From assembly GCA_948144175.1 (NCBI GenBank), contig CANXME010002528.1, forward strand, positions 1,985,001 to 2,049,000: a DNA stretch of 64,000 nucleotides. Direction: 5' to 3'. Under the pieces are notes generated by a model that was not told the origin of the DNA, made no database searches, and worked only from the letters and a program-made list of their open reading frames with translations. Source of the DNA: Closterium sp. NIES-65. Taxonomy: Eukaryota > Streptophyta > Zygnematophyceae > Desmidiales > Closteriaceae. Positions 11,732 through 22,633 of this stretch are shown piece after piece. A program made the translations under genes and the position numbers. How positions within the stretch are numbered: position 1 is the first letter of the stretch; each line of letters opens with the position of its first letter.

Positions 11732-12074
11732 TGTTACGAGTGCAATTGAGTGAGCGAGCGAGAATTGCACTATCGAAGCAAGAGTACAATGAGCGAAGGC
11801 ATGAGCGAATAATATATAGCGAAACTACAGTGGTAACGGTAATGAACTGTGGTTGTCACGCGACGGGCCTGGGACTGAGGTTTGGGAAATTGTCGAAGCG
11901 GAGGCCCGGAGCGCGGGCTACCCGCCGAGCCGTGAGATCGGGGTGCGACGTGCGAAGGTGGCGGGAGGATTGTCGATGCAAGAGTTTGCGAGTGGTAATG
12001 GTGCTGACTGTGGTGCTACAGTGGTGTACGCGCTGAGCGGGGACGCGAAGTAAGGAAAAGGAATTTTCCTTACA
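11732..12074 (-). repeat. 5' LTR of gypsy element 1 (343 bp)
   Basis: Bounded by TG (tgttacgag) and CA (ttttccttaca). Inside it toward gag, a weak primer-site match lies near 11717-11730 (minus strand AGTATTCAGAGCC). The boundary is supported by matching termini in the 3' LTR of gypsy 2 at 39235-39510. Without the partner LTR it remains provisional. Confidence 0.6.
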
Positions 12075-12556
12075 CTGTTCAAAATTTAGATACACACACG
12101 TATGCCCCAAGTATCTATCTATAGCCTGCCTGTGAAGTGAGACAAGCCCCTCAGAGGCCAGCAGGCCCTCAGAAGTCAGACTTTTTTCTCTGATTTGGAC
12201 TTTTTTCTCTGATATTTCAGATTTTTTTTCCTGTGTACTCTGATAAAATCAGACTTTTTTGGGCCTCAACTCTGTAATTTTCTTCTTTTTTTTAAGGCAA
12301 ACTCTGAGAATTCAGAGTATTCTGAGAGTGTACTCTGATAATTCAGAGTAGAAACGCGTCCTTGACTGGTGATTCGGACTTCGAGTCACAGCAGATTCGC
12401 ACTGACACAGCAAATCCGAGTCTTAACGCACTAGATTTTTGCCCAATCATAGGTAAATCTCCCTGACACAACAGATTTGCGGTGTCAGAGTACAGCAATC
12501 TTCAACCAATCACAGCAAAATCGCCCTGACATTGCAGATTCGCCCTGACACACATA
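12075..12556. other. Non-coding AT-richer flank with short direct repeats
   Basis: No gene is visible. The first half holds runs of ctctgat/cagactttttt motifs; the second half (12370-12555) repeats a unit resembling gattcgccctgaca about five times. The same unit (ttcgccctgtca) continues right of the DNA transposon at 23699, so this is the sequence the transposon entered. A 12-bp string at 12162-12173 is inverted at 26067-26078. Confidence 0.5.
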
Positions 12557-12580
12557 CCGTAAGCCCGCGGATAGAAGCGC
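12557..12580 (+). repeat. Left terminal inverted repeat of the Tigger-like transposon
   Basis: Starts CCGTAAGCCCGCGG after TA. It matches the reverse complement of 23673-23696 except at three positions. Confidence 0.85.
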
Positions 12581-14493
12581 AGGCCTCGGATAAGCGCCGG
12601 CGCTTATAAAAGGATGAGGGCGCTTATATCCGCTCCTCGATTATAAGCGCATGCTTCGAGCCTTACGGATTATAAGCGCACCCCTACTACCTTACACATT
12701 ATAAGCGCCACCATTTATAAATTAGATTTTTAAGTTTCAAGCTATTACAATTAGTATCCTATTGCTATACTACGTTTTCTGTAAATATCCGACTACATCT
12801 TCGCATTTTCTACATTTTTTACCACATTTTCACGTCCTACACATTTCTACTCTACCTACACAACCTAGGCATCCTCCTCAGCAGTGGCGGTGCCTTCGTT
12901 GGGGGTCTCACCGTCCGGCTCTGGCTCGTCTATGTTGTTGCAGCAGAATCCATCTGCTGCAATCTCGTCGTCAAGATCCACTTTGCCTTTGACGACGTCC
13001 CGCCGGTGCTGCAGGGAGAGACCGTCCTGAGACCCGTCCAAGGCGTTACTGATGCCGCAGGTCAGAAACGAGCGCTCAATCAACTCCTTGGGCACCACCT
13101 TCCAGGCCTTGGAGATCCACTTGAGCGCCAGCTCTGGTGGTGGCTTGCGGATGTTGCCTGCCACACGTAGAAAGATTCATCAGTTAGAACAGGGTCAATA
13201 ATTGAAAAACAATCAGTCCTAAATCTTAAATCTCACCTCTTTCAGTCAAGCAGTCAACACCATCGCTCTCGAACCATTCCTGGTACTGTTGTTGCACAGC
13301 TGCTTTGAAGGAGCGGCTCACCGCGACGTCCAACGGCTGCACCTCCGATGTGCAGCAAGCTGGTATGATGGCCAGCACGATACGCAGCTCGCCGAATTTT
13401 GCCCTCACTTGATCAGTCAGGTGCCCGCGGTAGGAGTCAAGCACCAGCATCGCCCTCCTGCTACGCACTCCGAACCTTGGGTTGACGTACGGGCCCACCG
13501 TACCGTCGAGCCACGCGAGGATGCCGTCCGCGTCCATCCAACCGTTGGGATGTGCGGCGACCACGACATCTGCACATCCGCACAACGTTGAGATTGACAT
13601 CAGTAAAAAAAAACAACACATGCAAATCCTACCGGGACTGCACAAGCTGCTCGGCTTATCGGAGGGGAAATTCCCCTTTGGAACTGTCTTGCGCTTAAAG
13701 AACACCCAGGGCTTGAGCTTCTCGCCGCTGGCGGTACAGGCGAGCATCACCGTCACGCGTTCCTTTTGATAGCCGCCGCTGCGGATGGGCACGGAGCGGA
13801 CCCCCACCTCCTCGACAGTGCGTTCAGCTGGCATTTCGAGCCAGAACGGGGTCTGATCCGCATTAATGATCCAGCGGTTGTCAATTTCGTACTGTCGGCG
13901 GGTGTGTCGCACGAACTTCCAGAAGTTCCGCACCTGCGTCTCGCACTCTGGAAGGGACGGGGAGGCAGAAACCATAAATAAACATTAACACATCGACCGG
14001 TTGGCAAAGGGGATAAACAAGAGCGAAGACAACAACACCCACACACCGGAGGATAGTTTCTGGCCGACACGGGTCTTCGCTCGGGTAGTGAGATTCCAGC
14101 GGCGCCAAAAACGCTCGGTCCACCTCTGAGATCCCGCCCACTTCACCTCAAGATGCAGGCTCTTCATCACCTCTCGCGACCACTGCTGCAGGCGGCCGAC
14201 CGACACTGCGAGGCACTTTTTTCGGGCGGCAAGTAATCGTGAGTAGACCTGGATCTCCATGTCGCGGTACCATGACAACCGACCACGCCCGTGAAGACGC
14301 TTGCGAGCCCCATGCGCGCCCTCCAGCTCACCCTTCCGCGATTTCCATTCTGCCAGGGACTTTCGGGAGATACCAGAGTCGCGCGCCATCTTCCGCATAC
14401 TCACAGCACCGGACTCCAACTGTGAAATACAGTGCAGCTTCTCCTGAGAAGTATAGGAGTGCCGCTTGTGCCTTGAGCGCCTGCTCCTGGGAG

Positions 14494-14498
14494 ACGGG
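14494..14498. repeat. Target-site duplication ACGGG of LTR element E (left copy)
   Basis: Matched exactly by 22634-22638. Removing one copy restores the transposase reading frame across the junction. Confidence 0.9.
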
Positions 14499-14635
14499 TG
14501 TCAGAATGTTATTATCTAGCCTGTAGTGGGGTGCTCTATAGCGGGTACAACCCAGTTAGGGTTTGCTATATGTATCCCAACTGCTGCTAGTGAAAACCCC
14601 TCTTCTCTCCTTTCATTCTCGTTCTATTCTTCACA
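14499..14635 (+). repeat. 5' LTR of element E (137 bp)
   Basis: Begins TGTCAGAATG and ends CTTCACA; same length as 22497-22633. Confidence 0.88.
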
Positions 14636-14673
14636 TGGAAACAGAGCGGTTACGCTCATGGCCTGTGGGCCCA
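14636..14673 (+). promoter_or_regulatory. Primer-site region, hairpin and GGGCCC box of element E
   Basis: TGGAAACAGAGCG resembles the initiator-Met primer site with two changes. GAGCG (14644-14648) pairs with CGCTC (14653-14657) around GTTA, and GGGCCC follows near 14668. Same layout as in the autonomous copies but with a different stem. Confidence 0.6.
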
Positions 14674-14764
14674 CCTACTTCCGCTGCCCTACACTGTATC
14701 GCGCGCCCCGTGGCGCGCGACCTTCACTTTTTCTGCCCGCCGTGCGCCTCGAGGCGCGCGGCGG

Positions 14765-15000
14765 TTTCCTGACTTGGGGACCCGCGCGCGGCCCTCGCCC
14801 TGCTCGTCGCGGCGCCCTGGGGAGCACGCGCGGCCCCCGCCCTGCTCGTCGCGGCGCCCTGGGGAGCACGCGCGGCCCCCGCCCTGCTCGTCGCGGCGCC
14901 CTGGGGAGCACGCGCGGCCCCCGCCCTTCCGTCGCGGTGCCCTGGGGAGCACGCGTGGCCCCCGCCCTTCCGTCGCGGCGCCCTGGGGAGCCGCGCGCAC
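14765..15000 (+). repeat. About 42-bp tandem repeats inside element E
   Basis: Four to six copies of a unit containing ggggagcacgcgcggccccc and cgtcgcggcgccct. No conserved protein is apparent; open frames simply follow the repeat period. Confidence 0.8.
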
Positions 15001-15177
15001 CCCCCCTCCCCCTCCCGCCCGTCCGTTTTGGCGCCCTGGGGGTCGCGCGCCGTCCCCCTCGCCGTCCCCCGCGCTCCTGCCCCGTCCCACCCGTTTTAGG
15101 GTTTGGGGTGATAGAGTGTGGGGGTGGCGGTTGTGGGGGTGTCGGGTGTGGGTTACTCCCCTTGCTCCTCCTCCTCC

Positions 15178-16195
15178 TGCTATAGTCTGCAGTCCACTTA
15201 GAGGTCGCGGATGCCCATGAAACCCCCTAAGCAGAATCTGACGTCTTCAAACCGCCTCTGTTCAAAACGCCGTCACGATCAGCTCCAAAATTATACAAGG
15301 CTGAAACTTGGACAGCCGTGATCCCTAGGTGTCATCTTTCCAACGGTATATTATTTGCTATTATCAGAGGTGTGTGCACTACGCAGTGAACGAAAACGTA
15401 AGCTCGGCTGAAAAAACGTGTAGTTTCATTGATGCAAGGAAGAGGTGAGTACAACATTGCCTAGGGGACTCATAAGGAGTTGGGTCATCCTGGGAACTCA
15501 GAGAAGGTTGAGTCCTAGGGTAGAAAGGCTAGAGAAGAATGGGAAACCTCCTAGCTAGGTCAGCAAAGCCAACCACACTTGGATGTTCAGAGCTGTACTC
15601 AAGGCTACCAATAGTGAGTCAAGCCAACATTAGTCAGCTTGTCTTCCCACTTGCACCCTCTTGCAAGCTGCTTCCAGGAAGACCACACTTCTTAAAAGGA
15701 GGGTTGTAGAGTCCCACTTGACCAACTGTACTTCTTGTCTCATTCTCTGTCCCTGCACCATTGGCATGACAACAATGAAAGGGTGGCAAGGGAAATGCTG
15801 CCAACAGTACACCACAACTACGGAACAGTGCATTTCGGCAGTTGTCACGCAATGCTCAGATGTTGGATCGTTCTGAAACTTTGTGACCACCTGCACAGCA
15901 CGGCAAAGGACTGCCAGACCGAATTTCAGACCAATCAGATCTCGGTAGACGAGTCAGCAGCCGAAATGGTGAACTCGGGTGTTACCAAAAAGGAGTAACA
16001 CACACTTCCGGGATGCCATAAGTCTTGAAACATAAAATGTTGTCATGCCTTGGTGACTGCTTCAAAAACTCTGAAACTTTGAGGGTTTGAAGAACACATG
16101 TTGAAAAACCTCCCCACAAAATTCCAGAAGCTGAGCAGGCTTGTAGGCCGAATGGGAGTGCGATGACCGTGCCACTGTAATGTGTTGGCACAACA
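15178..16195 (-). repeat. 3' LTR of the second-family Copia (1018 bp)
   Basis: Bounded TG...CA on the plus strand (TGCTATAG; GGCACAACA). Aligned to 20897-21914 without length difference. Confidence 0.92.
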
Positions 16196-16197
16196 AA

Positions 16198-16206
16198 CTC
16201 CCCCTC
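16198..16206 (-). promoter_or_regulatory. Polypurine tract of the second-family Copia
   Basis: The minus strand reads GAGGGGGAG two bases from the 3' LTR, the expected plus-strand primer. Confidence 0.85.
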
Positions 16207-16252
16207 ATCGTGCTCTCATTCATCCCTTAGCTGCTCCCTAAAGCTGCCTCCC

Positions 16253-19200
16253 TTAGTTGAAGGACATGCCACACAAGGTGGCACAGGTCCAATGCTGATG
16301 CTCTGCAAGCCGCTTGGTCAAGAAATCTGCAGGTTGCTTGGTAGTGTTGATGTAGTGCAAGGAGACCGTGCTCTTCTTCACCTCCTTCCTCACCCAATGC
16401 CATTTGATATGCATGTGCTTGTTCAGCCCATGGAGCACAGCATTGCGAGCCATTGCTATGGCTCCTTGGCTGTCACAAAACACAGGTGTAGGACCCTCTT
16501 GCTCCTGCCCCAACTCCTCAAGCAACCTCCTCATCCAAACCACCTCCTTCACCCCATGAAACAACGCCATGTACTCGCTCTCCGTTGATGAGTGAGCTAT
16601 CTCCCCTTGCTTCTTAGACTTCCAGCTCACTGGACTCCCTCCAACACAGCATACATAGCCACCATGGGATGTTGCATCACTGATGTCACTTGCCCATGTA
16701 GCGTCGGTGAAGCACGAGAGGTACAAGTGTCCACGCCTTGCAGGTGCACCGGTCTTCGTGCTCACCTCCTCCACTCCCTTTTGCTTCAGCTGCCCATGCA
16801 CTGAATATTGCAGCCCCACCCTTGAGGTTGCCATGCAGTACCTCACCAGCCTCTCTGCTGCATCAAGGTGCTCTTGAAGGGGCCTAAACACCACACGAGC
16901 CAGCTGCGAAACCGCAAATGAAATATCGGGGCGAGTGTTGACCGAAGCATACATCAAGCTCCCCACCATTGACTGGAACCGACGCTGCAACTCGGGCTCC
17001 AACACCTCACCCTCCTCTTCATCAAGGTGTAGCTGAAACCCTGAGGGTAGAGGAGTCTTCACACTCCTCCCTTCCTCCAGCCCATACCTCTCCCCCATGG
17101 CTGCAAGGTACTTGTGTTGGTGAAGCCTCAACCATCCCTTCACCTCGTCCCGCTCCACATGAAGACCAAGGTAATACCCCACTGGTCCAAGGGCCTTGCA
17201 TTTAAAGGTCTCCTTCAGCTTCCCTTGCACCTCCTTGATCCTCTCTAGTGATGGAGAGAAGAGGAGAATGTCATCGACGTAGACAAGAAGAAACACCTTC
17301 TCCTCCTTCCCCTCGGTCATGAAGAGACTCTCGTCGCACCCGCTAACTTTGAAGCCAAGAGCCTCCAAAGCCTCCACCAGCCTTGCATACCAGCACCTTG
17401 GAGCTTGTTTGAGGCCATAGAGGGCCTTGTTGAGCCTGCAAACACGTCCGCTCCCATCGTCATACCCCTCTGGCTGCTTCATGTAGATCTCCTCATCTAC
17501 CACGCCATAGAGGAAAGCCGTCTTCACATCCATTTGCTCCACCTTCCAACCACAAACGGCAGCTGCTGCCTGCAACACCCGAAGCGTAGGAGCCTTGGCA
17601 ACAGGAGCAAACACCTCCTTAAAGTCAACCCCCTCCCTCTGCTGGAAACCCTTGATCACAAGTCTTGTTTTGCGCCTCTCCAACTTCCCCTCCGCATCGG
17701 TCTTCACACGTAATATCCACGTGCAATCCAATGCCTTTCTTCCAGGGGGCAGATCAGTGAGGGTCCATGTTCCATTCTCCATGAGGCTCTGAAACTCATC
17801 CTCCCTTGAAGCCAACTAAGCCTCTCGATCATCTCCAGCAAGTGCTTCCTCCATTGAAGCCGGTTCATGAGGTAAGTTGACACCGAAGCAACAAATCTGC
17901 TCCATCTCTCCCTCGGCTCCCTTCTCATCATCTTCCTCCTCCTGGACCAGCAATGCCTTGGGACCCCCAAGCCTTTCATACTTGAGGAAATCCCTTGGGT
18001 GAGCAGCTCTCTTGGGCCTCTCCTTGGCTGCACCCTCCTTAGCTCCACCGCGGACAGCACCACGCTTCCCTTGGGTTGTCCGCCTTGATGGAAGTGACGG
18101 GGATGATGTTGGCTGCTGCACCTCCTCTGCGGCATCACCTCTCTCAGCTACAGGGGCCTCCTCTTGCTGCAAAACTCCTTCCACATCTGTTGCCTCCCCT
18201 TCAGCACCTCCCAATTCATGTGACACATCCGTTACCTCTGAAGATGAAGACAACTCGATGGGAATGAGGAGTGGGTCATTCGTTCCCACCTCTATTCCGA
18301 GCGAAATGGTGACCTTGCTCCTCCCTCGCTCCAACCACTCCTTGAACATGAGCCCCTCCATGAACTTGGCATCTCTGGTGGTGAAGATGGTGTTGGCTTT
18401 TGGGTCCCACATGAGCCACCCCTTGCTCCCTTGTGCAAGTCCCAAATGAACAGCCCACACCGCCGCCGCTTGAAGCTTGTCACGCTTCTCCTTAGGGACG
18501 TGCACGAGTCCCATGCACCCAAAGACTCGAAGCATATCCACCAGGGGCTTCTTGCCTCTCCACTTCTCCATAGGGACCCAATGCTGCCCTCCCACATGAG
18601 TTAATACTCGGTTCTTGATGACGGTGGCATGGCGAATAGCGAGGGGCCAGAATCGTAAGGGTAGACCCGAGTCTACCAACATCGTTCTCCCGCCCTCCAA
18701 GATCGTCCGGTTCGCTCTCTCTGCCACGCCATTGGATTGAGGGGTGTAGGCCGTGGTGAGCTGCTGCTTGATGCCGTGCCGCTTCAGCCAGCTCCGGAAC
18801 TCCGCTCCCAAGAACTCCCCACCACGGTCGCTACGAATCGCCTTCACCCGCTTGCCGCTCTCTCGCTCCACCATGGGCAGCCACTCTTCAATGATGACCC
18901 TTGCAGCATCACTCTTCTTTGCAAGTGGAAAAGACCAGGTGAGCCTTGTGTTGTCATCCACCATGGTCATGGAATACAGGGCCCCACCATCTCCCTTCAC
19001 CTTCATGGGTCCCACGAGATCCACATGCATGAGCTCCACCGGGTCACTCGACTTCCCCTCCACCGAATGGAAGGAAAACCGTGAAAACTTGCTGGTCAAG
19101 CAAGTCTCACAAGATCCCACCTCCTTGGGCTCCCCCTTTATCCTCAGCCCCTAGACTCTTTCCTCCTTAAACAGCTGCTGCAACTGAGGTAGCGCCACAT

Positions 19201-20857
19201 GACCAAAGCGACGGTGTGCGGTGAGCCAATCCGTCTCACCCGTGCTAGGAGTTACACTTGGAAGCGCAGCCCCTCCATGCCCAAGGAGCCCACCATCACT
19301 GTCATCACCACCCCCTCCATTTTCCACGTGGTTAACACGCCCTCCTCTCACATCTCCAGCAGCCAAGCGCGCAGCCGCCTCCTTCCATGGCAGCACCGGT
19401 ATCTCCCACATGGACCGGTGCATGTCCTTGCCGCCTCGGAGGTCCCACAATACGCGCCCATCCAGAGTTGCCTTGAAAGCCTTTGTGCCCAACATCTCCA
19501 TCTTCATCCCTGCCTCACTTAGGGCCTTGGTAGAGAGGAGTTTGGCACACAATCCAGGAACAAGGAGAACATGCTTCAGCCCCACAAGCCTCCCATCCGC
19601 ACCCATGAACATGGCTCTCCCCTCGCCACGCACGGGTACAACTTGGCCGGTGGCTGAAACGACGGTGGCTGCCTTTGATGGCCTAACTTCATCCAGTAGA
19701 TCCTCTCGGTTGGTCATGGTCATGAAGGCTCCCGTGTCGATGACCCAATGGGAGGAGCGGTGAAGAGCAACGTTGCTGGCCGGCACAACCATGTCCTCGG
19801 AGCACGCCTCTCCTACATGATAGAACATGCCGCCGTATCCGCCAGCACCTCCATCGCCCTCCTCACTGCCCACGCCTTCTCCCATAGCTCCATGAACACC
19901 CTTGGAGCCCTCAAGTGATGGCTGACCAGGCCTCCAACCGTCAGGTAACTTGCGGCACTTAAACCATGGGTGACCTTCCACATGGCAATACCAACATTTG
20001 CCGCCACACCGCTTGCCTCCCTTGTTGCCACGCTTCCCTCCCGAATGCTGCTCCCCTCCAGAGCCTTCCTTGGCCTTCCATTTCTTGCTGCCACGCCTCT
20101 TGAAGCCCTTCATGCCATAGGCAGAGCCTCCACCTTCACCGGCAGCGGCGGTCAGCTCCTTCCTCTGAAACTCCTCTTGAAGAACTTGCGCGCGAATCCA
20201 CTCAAGGGACCACGAGTCCTTCATGCCATTAAGGTTGACCACCAAGGGCCCCCACGACTCCGGCAGCAGGGAGAGAGCCTTGTAGCACTTGATTTTCTCA
20301 GGGTAGTCCACACCAGCAGCAGAGAGCTTCACATAAAGGTCCCGGAATTGATCGAACGCTCCTTGCACGGCATCACCCTCGTTGATCTTTACCGCATGGA
20401 GTTGTCGCTCGAGCACCACCACCATAGCTTCGCTGTTGGGGGCATGGACATCTTTCAATATCTTCCATGCCTTAGGACCACACTCAACTTCCTTGATGAG
20501 ATGCTTGATGTGGTGCAGCTGGTTGGATGAGAGGCATTGGGAGAGAAGGAAGAATCCATCCTTGGACCGGCGATCCGATTCCTTGGTCGCTCCTTCGCTC
20601 GCAGGCCTCTTCAATTCTCCATCCATCACTTCAAGCAGCCCATAATGGTTGAAGAGGAGCTCCATCCTGAAGCTCCATGATGCCCAATCATCCCCAGAGA
20701 ACTTCTCTAGGTTGAATGCCTTCACATCATCCTTAGCTGATGTTGAAACGGAAGCCATTGATGCAGATCCGCCTACAACGCCTCTTTCCGCTTCCCCAGC
20801 GCCTCTCACGCCACCACTGCCACTAGGACCAGCTGGAGCAGAACCTTCAGCCTCCAT
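16253..20857 (-). CDS. Copia Gag-Pol polyprotein with two in-frame TAG codons
   Basis: ATG at 20857 (MEAEGSAPAG), terminal TAA at 16253-16255. Domains in order: Gag of the UBN2/Retrotran_gag type (FSGDDWASWSFRMELL), a canonical zinc knuckle CWYCHVEGHPWFKC near 19.98 kb, protease DTGA near 19.74 kb, integrase zinc domain (HRRFGH and CETC), the integrase core (HVDLVGPM, RSDRGGEF, NGVAERA), reverse transcriptase (YVDDILLF near 17.27 kb) and RNase H (SSTESEYMAL). TAG at 19151-19153 falls inside the integrase zinc domain; TAG at 17816-17818 falls between integrase and reverse transcriptase, likely at a Trp codon. The whole stretch is one frame. It is therefore either a recently killed copy or one relying on amber readthrough. 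Confidence 0.88.
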
Positions 20858-20882
20858 ATTCACCCACTAACAGAGTAGAACA

Positions 20883-20894
20883 GCTCTGATACCA
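20883..20894 (-). promoter_or_regulatory. Primer-binding site (initiator-Met tRNA) of the second-family Copia
   Basis: The minus strand reads TGGTATCAGAGC two bases inside the 5' LTR: the standard plant Copia primer site, complementary to the 3' end of initiator tRNA-Met. Confidence 0.92.
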
Positions 20895-20896
20895 CT

Positions 20897-21914
20897 TGTT
20901 ATAGTCTGCAGTCCACTTAGAGGTCGCGGATGCCCATGAAACCCCCTAAGCAGAATCTGACGTCTTCAAACCGCCTCTGTTCAAAACGCCGTCACGATCC
21001 GCTCCAAAATCATACGATGCTGAAACTTGAACAGCCGTTAGCCCTAGGTGTCTGCTTTCCAACGGTATATTATTTGCTATTATCAGAGGTGTGTGCACTA
21101 CGCAGTGAACAAAAACGTAAGCTCGGCTGAAAAAACGTGTTGTTTCATTGATGCAAGGAAGAGGTGAGTACAACATTGCCTAGGGGACTCATAAGGAGTT
21201 GGGTCATCCTGGGAACTCAGAGAAGATTGAGTCCTAGGGGAGAAAGGCTAGAGAAGAATGGGAAACCTCCTAGCTAGGTCAGCAAAGCCAACCACACTTG
21301 GATGTTCAGAGCTGTACTCAAGGCTACCAATAGTGAGTCAAGCCAACATTAGTCAGCTTGTCTTCCCACTTGCACCCTCTTGCAAGCTGCTTCCAGGAAG
21401 ACCACACTTCTTAAAAGGAGGGTTGTAGAGTCCCACTTGACCAACTGTACTTCTTGTCTCATTCTCTGTCCCTGCACCATTGGCATGACAACAATGAAAG
21501 GGTGGCAAGGGAAATGCTGCCAACAGTACACCACAACTACGGAACAGTGCATTTCGGCAGTTGTCACGCAATGCTCAGATGTTGGATCGTTCTGAAACTT
21601 AGTGACCACCTGCACAACGCGGCAAAGGACTGCCAGACCAAATTTCATACCAATCAGATTTCGGTAGACGAGTCAGCAGCCGAAATGGTGAACTCGGGTG
21701 TTACCAAAAAGGAGTAACACACACTTCCGGGATGCCATAAGTCTTGAAACATAAAATGTTGTCATGCCTTGGTAACTGCTTCAAAAACTCTGAAACTTTG
21801 AGGGTTTGAAGAACACATGTTGAACAACCTCCCCACAAAATTCCAGAAGCTGAGCAGGCTTGTAGGCCGAATGGGAGTGCGATGAACGTGCCACTGTAAT
21901 GTGTTGGCACAACA
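20897..21914 (-). repeat. 5' LTR of the second-family Copia (1018 bp)
   Basis: TGTTATAG at the inner end and CACAACA at the outer end; followed by the CCTCC duplication. Confidence 0.92.
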
Positions 21915-21919
21915 CCTCC

Positions 21920-22496
21920 CTAGTCTCCCACTGCTGCAGCTCCCGCTGAGGGGTTGGGTGTGTGGGAGCATAGGGTTTAGGGTTTAAGGGGGGTGTCGAG
22001 GGAGTGAAGCAAGGGGTGCAGCAAGGGGTGTGTGAGAAGGGCGCGTGGGACTGTTAGGGGAAGTTGAAGGGGGTGGCCGCCGTGAAGCCAGCAGCTCCAG
22101 TCGCCCGTGAGACCGTTGCACCAGTCGCCCGTGAGCCCGTCGCTCCAGTCGCCCGTGAGCCCGTTGCTCCAGTCGCCAATGGGTCAGTTGCTCCTGCCGC
22201 TCGTCTAGCTGCGGAGCCCGTTACTCCAGTTGCCCGTGTGCCAGTTGCTCCAGTTGCCAGTGTGCCAGTTGCTCCAGCAGCCCGTGTGCCAGTTGCTCCA
22301 GCAGCCCGTGTGCCAGTTGCTCCAGTTGCGCCGTGTGCCAACAGCTTCAGCTGCCGCCCACCATCTTCTCTCCCCCACAGTCTCTTCTCCTCCTCCCTTG
22401 CCCTCTGTGATAGCCTCTAGCTTTACTTATTATTGTGCACTATTGCTCTATACCTGCTCATTGTGCTGATTACACCCCACTTTGGCTATGGGGGTG
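21920..22496 (+). other. 3' internal part of element E with short repeats and polypurine tract
   Basis: Continues element E after the nested Copia. At 22080-22330 a roughly 24-bp unit of the type ccagtcgcccgtgagcccgttgct repeats about ten times. A purine tract (ctatgggggtg) precedes the 3' LTR at 22497. No gene is recognised. Confidence 0.7.
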
Positions 22497-22633
22497 TGTC
22501 AGAATGTTATTATCTAGCCTGTAGTGGGGTGCTCTATAGCGGGTACAACCCAGTTAGGGTCTGCTATATGTATCCCAACTGCTGCTAGTGAAAACCCCTC
22601 TTCCCTCCTTTCATTCTCGTTCTATTCTTCACA
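22497..22633 (+). repeat. 3' LTR of element E (137 bp)
   Basis: Matches 14499-14635 with very few differences; followed by the ACGGG duplication. Confidence 0.88.

Larger units (their letters stand above)
3267..12074 (-). mobile_element. Ty3/gypsy element 1 (5' LTR and gag only), interrupted by Copia B and A
   Basis: The minus-strand order is LTR (11732-12074), a leader, the gag start at 11549, then Copia B (3910-11508), more gag (3909-3267), then Copia A. Removing B with one copy of the AGCTG duplication joins the gag reading frame exactly, which confirms the nesting order. The pol part is not in the window. The LTR shares its start (tgtta-gag) and end (ttccttaca) with the 3' LTR of gypsy element 2 at 39.2 kb but is otherwise divergent. 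Confidence 0.75.
15178..21914 (-). mobile_element. Second-family Copia retrotransposon (6.7 kb), complete
   Basis: 1018-bp LTRs at 15178-16195 and 20897-21914, exact duplication CCTCC at 15173-15177 and 21915-21919, primer site and polypurine tract in place, and all polyprotein domains. By hand count the LTRs differ at about two dozen sites, roughly a dozen of them clustered within 15290-15345. The polyprotein frame is open except for two TAG codons. It is nested in element E, itself nested in the Tigger-like transposase gene. Confidence 0.93.
14499..22633 (+). mobile_element. Non-autonomous LTR element E, interrupted by a second-family Copia
   Basis: 137-bp LTRs at 14499-14635 and 22497-22633, almost identical, with the ACGGG duplication outside. 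Without the nested Copia it is about 1.4 kb and encodes nothing recognisable: a TRIM/LARD-like element. Its LTR start (TGTCAGAATGTTAT), purine tract (ctatgggggtg) and GGGCCCACC box match the autonomous short-LTR Copia family, which probably mobilises it. Confidence 0.85.

Noticed and set aside
14774-15220. Arg/Pro-rich frames in the repeat zone of element E
   Set aside because: They are periodic with the 42-bp tandem unit and lack any conserved domain.
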